NCBI GenBank assembly: GCA_002898115.1 | Contig: BDTL01000081.1 | Location: 1-7,409 of the forward strand | Direction: 5' to 3' | DNA from: a bacterium BMS3Bbin02 | Lineage (GTDB): Bacteria; Actinomycetota; Acidimicrobiia; Spongiisociales; UBA5794 | Length of the DNA: 7,409 nucleotides | In this document: positions 1-7,409 of the stretch, in pieces | How the letters are laid out: each line of letters begins with the position of its first letter | Numbering within the stretch: the first letter of the stretch is position 1 | The notes under the pieces: model-generated | The model's input: the letters and a program-made list of their open reading frames with translations, nothing else | The model's database searches: none | What the model was told of the DNA's origin: nothing | Program-made: the position numbers and the translations under genes

Positions 1-768
1 TCGCCCGCGACCACCGAGTGCCTTCATCGGGTCCGCAATAAACAGCGACGACACCGCAGGGTTGACATCCATCGGGATGCGGGCGGTCCCCTGTCCGAGT
101 TTCGCTAACGCCGACGCCAACGCAAGTGGCTGGCCGGTCATCTCTGCTCCGGACCTGTCCGCCTGGAACTCACGCGAGCGCGAAATCGCCATCTGAACGA
201 CGAGAGCCGCCAATGGAGCGAGGATGATGGCGGCGATCGAAATGAGCGGGTTGACGTTCCGGTCGCGGCTACCGCCGCCCCAAAAGGCTATGCGGGAGAG
301 AAACGAGATGGCGGCGCCCACCGTAGCCGCAATCGAGGAGATAAGAATGTCGCGGTTTGCGACATGGGACAGTTCATGAGCCAGCACCCCTTCAAGCTCG
401 CTTCGATTCATGATCTGAAGGATGCCCCGGGTTACCGCAACGGCCGCGTTCTTCGGGTTACGACCCGTTGCAAAAGCGTTTGGTTGGGGAGAATCGATCA
501 CGAAGATCCGCGGCATGGGCATGTTGTTGGCAAGCGCGAGGTTCCCCACAATGGAGTACACCTCAGGAAGTTGCTCCTGGGTGACGGGTTGGGCTCTCGA
601 CGACTTTAAGGCGATCTTGTCTGAGAAAAAGTACATGCCCATGTTCAACACGGCGGCAACACCGAGCATGATCATCGCACCTGACTGCGATCCGTATGCG
701 TATCCCGCAGCAACGAGAAGCCCACCGAGAAAGGCCATAAGAAGCGTGGTCTTAAGGTTATTTACCAT
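1..768 (-). CDS. htpX: HtpX-family M48 zinc metalloprotease, C-terminus cut by the window edge
   Basis: Membrane-bound zinc protease that, in the HtpX family, degrades misfolded or damaged membrane proteins with its active site facing the cytoplasm. Translation from ATG at 768 gives 256 residues with no stop before the window edge; family members run to about 280-300, so roughly 30-50 C-terminal residues lie outside. Visible features: hydrophobic segments at about residues 6-22 and 31-48; the motif GVLAHELSH, with zinc ligands His131 and His135 and catalytic Glu132; two more hydrophobic segments at about 145-162 and 174-195; then SREFQAD, where Glu200 is the expected third zinc ligand; and the family signature NPAVSSLFIADP at about 236-247. 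All key residues are present and the frame is intact. The start gives the normal HtpX N-terminus directly before the first membrane segment. The gene is divergent from the S8 protease gene. A heat- or envelope-stress role is family knowledge, not seen here. Confidence 0.96.
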   Translation of the reverse strand, partial: MVNNLKTTLLMAFLGGLLVAAGYAYGSQSGAMIMLGVAAVLNMGMYFFSDKIALKSSRAQPVTQEQLPEVYSIVGNLALANNMPMPRIFVIDSPQPNAFATGRNPKNAAVAVTRGILQIMNRSELEGVLAHELSHVANRDILISSIAATVGAAISFLSRIAFWGGGSRDRNVNPLISIAAIILAPLAALVVQMAISRSREFQADRSGAEMTGQPLALASALAKLGQGTARIPMDVNPAVSSLFIADPMKALGGRGR

Positions 769-774
769 GCGCTA

Positions 775-780
775 AGCCTA
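775..780 (-). promoter_or_regulatory. Probable -10 box (TAGGCT) for htpX, possibly leaderless
   Basis: On the minus strand TAGGCT is followed by six bases (TAGCGC) and then the ATG of htpX at 768. A TAnnnT box six to seven bases before the start codon is the usual arrangement for leaderless actinobacterial mRNAs, with transcription starting at the A of ATG. No convincing -35 is visible at 16-18 bases upstream. The alternative is that GGATAGG (777-783), eight bases before ATG, serves as a weak ribosome-binding site on a longer transcript. The two readings exclude each other because the sequences overlap. Confidence 0.45.
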
Positions 781-860
781 TCCGGTTGTGGGCATTAACA
801 GGCCGTCCTCCCGGCACGACCCATCGCATCATCGAGGTCGCGAAAACGAGGTCTAACCGT

Positions 861-890
861 TTGAAAGTGGCATGCGGAGGTTCCTAAGGT
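861..890 (+). promoter_or_regulatory. Sigma-70-type promoter for the S8 protease gene
   Basis: TTGAAA (861-866) is separated by 18 bases from TAAGGT (885-890), a good match to housekeeping -35 and -10 boxes. Transcription would start near 896-898, giving a leader of about 85 bases before the GTG at 982. The -10 box overlaps the most upstream in-frame start codon (GTG at 889), so a transcript from this promoter could not use that start. This supports a start further downstream. A short direct repeat, CGAGGTC at 833-839 and 847-853, lies just upstream of the -35. Confidence 0.55.
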
Positions 891-967
891 GGCCGACGGA
901 TATGTGTGTGCGGAGGTGGGTCCGTTGCTCGTGATCGGGTCGGCAAACGCACGGAGTCAAGTAGACG

Positions 968-974
968 AAAGGGG
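968..974 (+). promoter_or_regulatory. Ribosome-binding site choosing the GTG start at 982
   Basis: AAAGGGG ends seven bases before GTG at 982, a normal spacing, and the protein from this GTG begins with a textbook signal peptide. A competing site, GGAGGT at 912-917, is a stronger Shine-Dalgarno match and lies seven bases before an in-frame TTG (925) and thirteen before an in-frame GTG (931). Those starts would add 17-19 residues, including acidic ones, ahead of the signal peptide, which is why 982 is preferred. Confidence 0.5.
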
Positions 975-981
975 TGCATCC

Positions 982-5586
<4,605 letters not shown>

Positions 5587-5608
5587 AAGTCAAACAACGA
5601 GGGAAGAC

Positions 5609-5640
5609 CGTGAAGGGCCGCCTCCGGGCGGTCCTTCACG
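5609..5640 (+). terminator. Strong hairpin terminator-like stem-loop after the S8 gene
   Basis: Arms 5609-5622 and 5627-5640 form a 14-bp stem closed by a C-G pair around the loop TCCG, starting 23 bases after the TAG stop. In plus-strand RNA position 5617-5632 is a G-U wobble and the loop is a UNCG-type tetraloop; in minus-strand RNA the same position is a C-A mismatch and the loop is CGGA. The structure is therefore better as a plus-strand terminator. No U-rich run follows (CGTCACACTC), as is common in high-GC bacteria. It lies between convergent genes and may partly serve both. Confidence 0.72.
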
Positions 5641-5682
5641 CGTCACACTCGAGCCGCGACAGCCGTGGGCGAACCAGAGCGT

Positions 5683-7059
5683 TCAGCGGGCTCTGACGTG
5701 ATAGAGAATTCGAGTATCGCTCACCGCTAGCTTCTGGACGATTGTCCCGTACACCGCGACGTACTGCTCGAAGTCCTCTACTCCATACGGAGCAAGATCG
5801 GTGCTTCGGGTCGCGCAAATGCGTTGCGCCATCGGGTCGGTAGTGGTGACGAATTCGACGACCGCCTCTTTGGAGAATTCGAATATGTAGGCGACGACCT
5901 CAGCCAGAGGGATTCCGATGCCGAGACACAGGTGGTGGACAATGGCGAGCCAGGTAGCGAAATCCGGGTGTAGTCGATCGGTGAGCGCCGCCCGCTCCCG
6001 CCCCCGCCAGCCGAATGCCGCCGCAGGATTGGTGATATCAACAACAAGCGGCGTGAGGTTGTCGGCACCACTCGCGAGCACCGACCGATAGAGCGCGTCC
6101 ACCGCACCCGGATCGGAGTCCATCCCGACAACATGCTCAAAGCGAGCTGCCAGGATCTCAGTGAACCTGCCAACGTTCGCTCCAACATCCACGGCGAAAC
6201 GGTGCGACAAGGCCGAGCCAACCGCGTCCTGGACGAACCGGGCTTTCGCCTCAACCGAGGCCTCCTCATACGGCAGGGCCGATTCGTAACCGGCCCATGT
6301 GCTCGGGGCCGTCGACTGCAAACTCTCAACAAGTTTGCGCATCTTCCGGATCGAAGCAGCAATCGCGCTGCGAGGGAGAGTGGCCTTGCCAACACTGCGC
6401 CGTTCAGTGGTGTCCATCCCTGCGGCACGGCCTTCGAGAAAGCTGCGAAGTCGCACATGACCGACTACACCCTTGCGCACAGCCGTACGACCACGTAACA
6501 GACGATTGAGGTCTGCAATCGGGAGACCATCTGTCTTGGAGTGAAGCAACCGTTGCAGCGGAATCCCCGCATACGCCTCAAGCATCAGCGGGGCAAGGAA
6601 GTGGTCACAGAACTGACCGTAGGCAGTCCATATCCCGCGCTCACCGAACCTCTCGACGGATGTCACATCGATGATGACCGGTGTCACACCGCGGAACACA
6701 ACATTGAACGCGGAGGCGTCCTTCAGGATGAAGCCCCGCTCAAGAGAAACGAGGTTGGCGTCGAGCGTGGCGAGCGCTGCGACCTGCAGCATCGAAAACG
6801 GCCATTCCGCCGGGTAGGTAACCAGAGGGACGCGGTCCGATTCGATTACCGATGCGGACGAGACACCGCTCGGAGGAGTCACGTCATCAACGATCCAGTT
6901 GTCTACAAAAAGCCCACGTGAAACGAGGTCATTCATGAGCCCGGAGCTTCTCACCTCCGAGTCGACCTCAGCGGCCTCGTGCGACAGGCCTCTGAACACT
7001 CGCCCGGCGTCGTAAAAGACTCGCGATGTCGGGTCCCTAAACGATCCGGGTTCGATCAT
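5683..7059 (-). CDS. Class I SAM-dependent methyltransferase-like protein with a kinase-loop-like N-terminal region
   Basis: Predicted soluble 458-residue protein. The C-terminal half (about 265-458) is a Rossmann-type SAM-dependent methyltransferase: SAM-binding motif I at 289-300 (VDVGANVGRF), the acidic end of strand 2 at Asp314 (VVGMDSD), then VVDITNP at 339-345 and a WLAIVHHL segment at about 370-377. The N-terminal part carries YPAEWPFSML (82-91), LKDASAFNVVF (112-122) and PVIIDV (127-132), which I recognise as conserved in a family of large bacterial methyltransferases, some labelled NoeA-like. The K-D-x(4)-N...I-D spacing also recalls kinase catalytic loops. ATG at 7059 overlaps the stop of the preceding 66-residue gene in an ATGA, so translation is probably coupled. 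The substrate is unknown; a role in polysaccharide or surface-molecule modification is a guess from the family. The reading frame is intact and ends convergent to the S8 gene. Confidence 0.85.
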   Translation of the reverse strand: MIEPGSFRDPTSRVFYDAGRVFRGLSHEAAEVDSEVRSSGLMNDLVSRGLFVDNWIVDDVTPPSGVSSASVIESDRVPLVTYPAEWPFSMLQVAALATLDANLVSLERGFILKDASAFNVVFRGVTPVIIDVTSVERFGERGIWTAYGQFCDHFLAPLMLEAYAGIPLQRLLHSKTDGLPIADLNRLLRGRTAVRKGVVGHVRLRSFLEGRAAGMDTTERRSVGKATLPRSAIAASIRKMRKLVESLQSTAPSTWAGYESALPYEEASVEAKARFVQDAVGSALSHRFAVDVGANVGRFTEILAARFEHVVGMDSDPGAVDALYRSVLASGADNLTPLVVDITNPAAAFGWRGRERAALTDRLHPDFATWLAIVHHLCLGIGIPLAEVVAYIFEFSKEAVVEFVTTTDPMAQRICATRSTDLAPYGVEDFEQYVAVYGTIVQKLAVSDTRILYHVRAR

Positions 7060-7256
7060 TCAGTCGTGGCGGCGTCGTCCGCTTGGGCGCCCGCCCTCGG
7101 CTCAGCCTCGGTGTCGACTTTTCGGCTCAGCCGGTTCTTCATCTTGGTCAAACGAAGTTTGCCGATCGCGGCCAGACCAGCAGTCCCCGCGAGCGCTAGC
7201 TGCGCAAGAGTAGCTCCGGCACCCGGATCAATGTATGCGAAGAATGGATCTGTCAT
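7056..7256 (-). CDS. Small single-span membrane protein with YIDPGAG motif, translationally coupled to the methyltransferase
   Basis: Predicted 66-residue membrane protein. The short N-terminus carries YIDPGAG (residues 8-14), followed by one hydrophobic segment (about 15-32), a basic stretch (Lys33, Arg35, Lys38, Lys40, Arg42, Arg45, Lys46) and an acidic, Ala-rich tail. By the positive-inside rule the C-terminus should be cytoplasmic. The Y-[IL]-D-P-G-x-G motif before a membrane span is a pattern I recognise from many short uncharacterised bacterial proteins; no function is established that I can name. The start is well supported by GGAGGG six bases upstream of ATG, and the TGA stop overlaps the methyltransferase start by four bases. 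It may act as a membrane anchor or partner for that enzyme, which is inference only. Confidence 0.82.
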   Translation of the reverse strand: MTDPFFAYIDPGAGATLAQLALAGTAGLAAIGKLRLTKMKNRLSRKVDTEAEPRAGAQADDAATTE

Positions 7257-7262
7257 AGTTGT

Positions 7263-7268
7263 CCCTCC
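7263..7268 (-). promoter_or_regulatory. Strong Shine-Dalgarno site for the small membrane protein
   Basis: On the minus strand GGAGGG is followed by six bases and the ATG at 7256. It is the best ribosome-binding site in the window and fixes the start of the 66-residue protein, which in turn feeds the ATGA-coupled methyltransferase. No convincing promoter was found upstream of it; TATGGT at about 7271-7276 (minus strand) has no matching -35 and would place the transcript start inside or next to this site. Confidence 0.75.
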
Positions 7269-7365
7269 GTAACCATACCTTCGGCATTTGCCGCGCGTGA
7301 TTGAGGGCTATTCTCTCGCTTTCCTGTCGGACGTCTGCATGAGACCCGCCATCAGCCAGAGATGC

Positions 7366-7409
7366 CTAACCTGTCCGTGGTTCGTCGATCTCGCGCAAGA
7401 CATCAATCG
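7366..7409 (-). CDS. Possible C-terminal end of another minus-strand gene, cut by the window edge
   Basis: The minus strand entering from the right edge has an open frame of 13 codons ending in TAG at 7368-7366 (IDVLREIDEPRTG). The residue composition looks protein-like, but the stretch is far too short for recognition. A second open frame from the edge runs longer, to a TAG near 7308, with a less protein-like translation. If the first is real, it is an upstream gene about 110 bases before the small membrane protein and perhaps in the same operon. The stretch 7257-7365 otherwise shows only the ribosome-binding site. Confidence 0.2.
   Translation of the reverse strand, partial: IDVLREIDEPRTG

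Noticed and set aside
364..775. Plus-strand open frames (364-609, 422-775) opposite htpX
   Set aside because: They are the complement of the HEXXH-containing htpX frame, have no ribosome-binding sites worth naming and no protein-like features.
769..981. Possible small RNA or riboswitch in the divergent intergenic region
   Set aside because: Apart from the promoter boxes, ribosome-binding sites and a short direct repeat, no extended pairing or known riboswitch core was seen.
5675..5695. Small inverted repeat (CAGAGC and GCTCTG, 9-base loop) across the methyltransferase stop codon
   Set aside because: Only six pairs, a large loop, overlap with the coding end and no U-run on the minus strand; too weak to call a terminator.
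5778..6458. 226-codon open frame on the minus strand overlapping the methyltransferase in another frame
   Set aside because: Its translation is rich in Arg, Ser and Pro, a typical shifted-frame artefact, and the overlapping frame holds intact methyltransferase motifs.
6541..6921. 126-codon plus-strand open frame opposite the methyltransferase N-terminal region
   Set aside because: Charged low-complexity translation, antisense to conserved motifs, no upstream initiation signal.

Overview
The window (about 7.4 kb, GC-rich) looks like chromosomal DNA of a high-GC Gram-positive bacterium, probably an actinobacterium of the class Acidimicrobiia or a relative. This is an inference. It rests on the GTG start, the TAnnnT-type promoter boxes, and above all on the C-terminal S-layer homology (SLH) repeats that carry a Cys pair in each repeat, a form I associate with that group. 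There are no tRNA, rRNA, CRISPR, insertion-sequence or phage signatures.

Layout. Positions 1-768 (minus) hold most of an HtpX-type M48 membrane zinc protease, cut by the left edge. Its start sits just behind a TAGGCT box, so the mRNA may be leaderless. Positions 769-981 are a divergent promoter region with a good -35/-10 pair (861-890) for the next gene. Positions 982-5586 (plus) encode a 1534-residue secreted, modular subtilisin-family (S8) protease: signal peptide, I9-like propeptide, S8 catalytic domain with an inserted PA domain, several beta-sandwich modules and three C-terminal SLH repeats. Positions 5609-5640 form a near-perfect hairpin with a UCCG loop that fits a terminator for this gene. 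Convergent to it, on the minus strand, lies a two-gene unit read from right to left: a 66-residue small membrane protein (7256-7056) overlapping by ATGA a 458-residue SAM-dependent methyltransferase-like protein (7059-5683). The last 150 bases on the right are mostly leader sequence, perhaps with the very end of another minus-strand gene.

How the genes fit together. The window contains two proteolysis genes with separate roles: HtpX for membrane-protein quality control inside the cell, and the large S8 protein for extracellular proteolysis while held to the cell envelope by SLH repeats. They are divergent and need not be co-regulated. The small membrane protein and the methyltransferase are almost certainly co-translated and probably work in one pathway, possibly cell-surface glycan or lipid modification, but the substrate cannot be read from sequence. 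I see no clear new multi-gene system. The most interesting points are the local Cys pairing along the S8 protein, the kinase-like catalytic-loop motif in front of the methyltransferase domain, its pairing with the YIDPG small protein, and the strand-asymmetric terminator.
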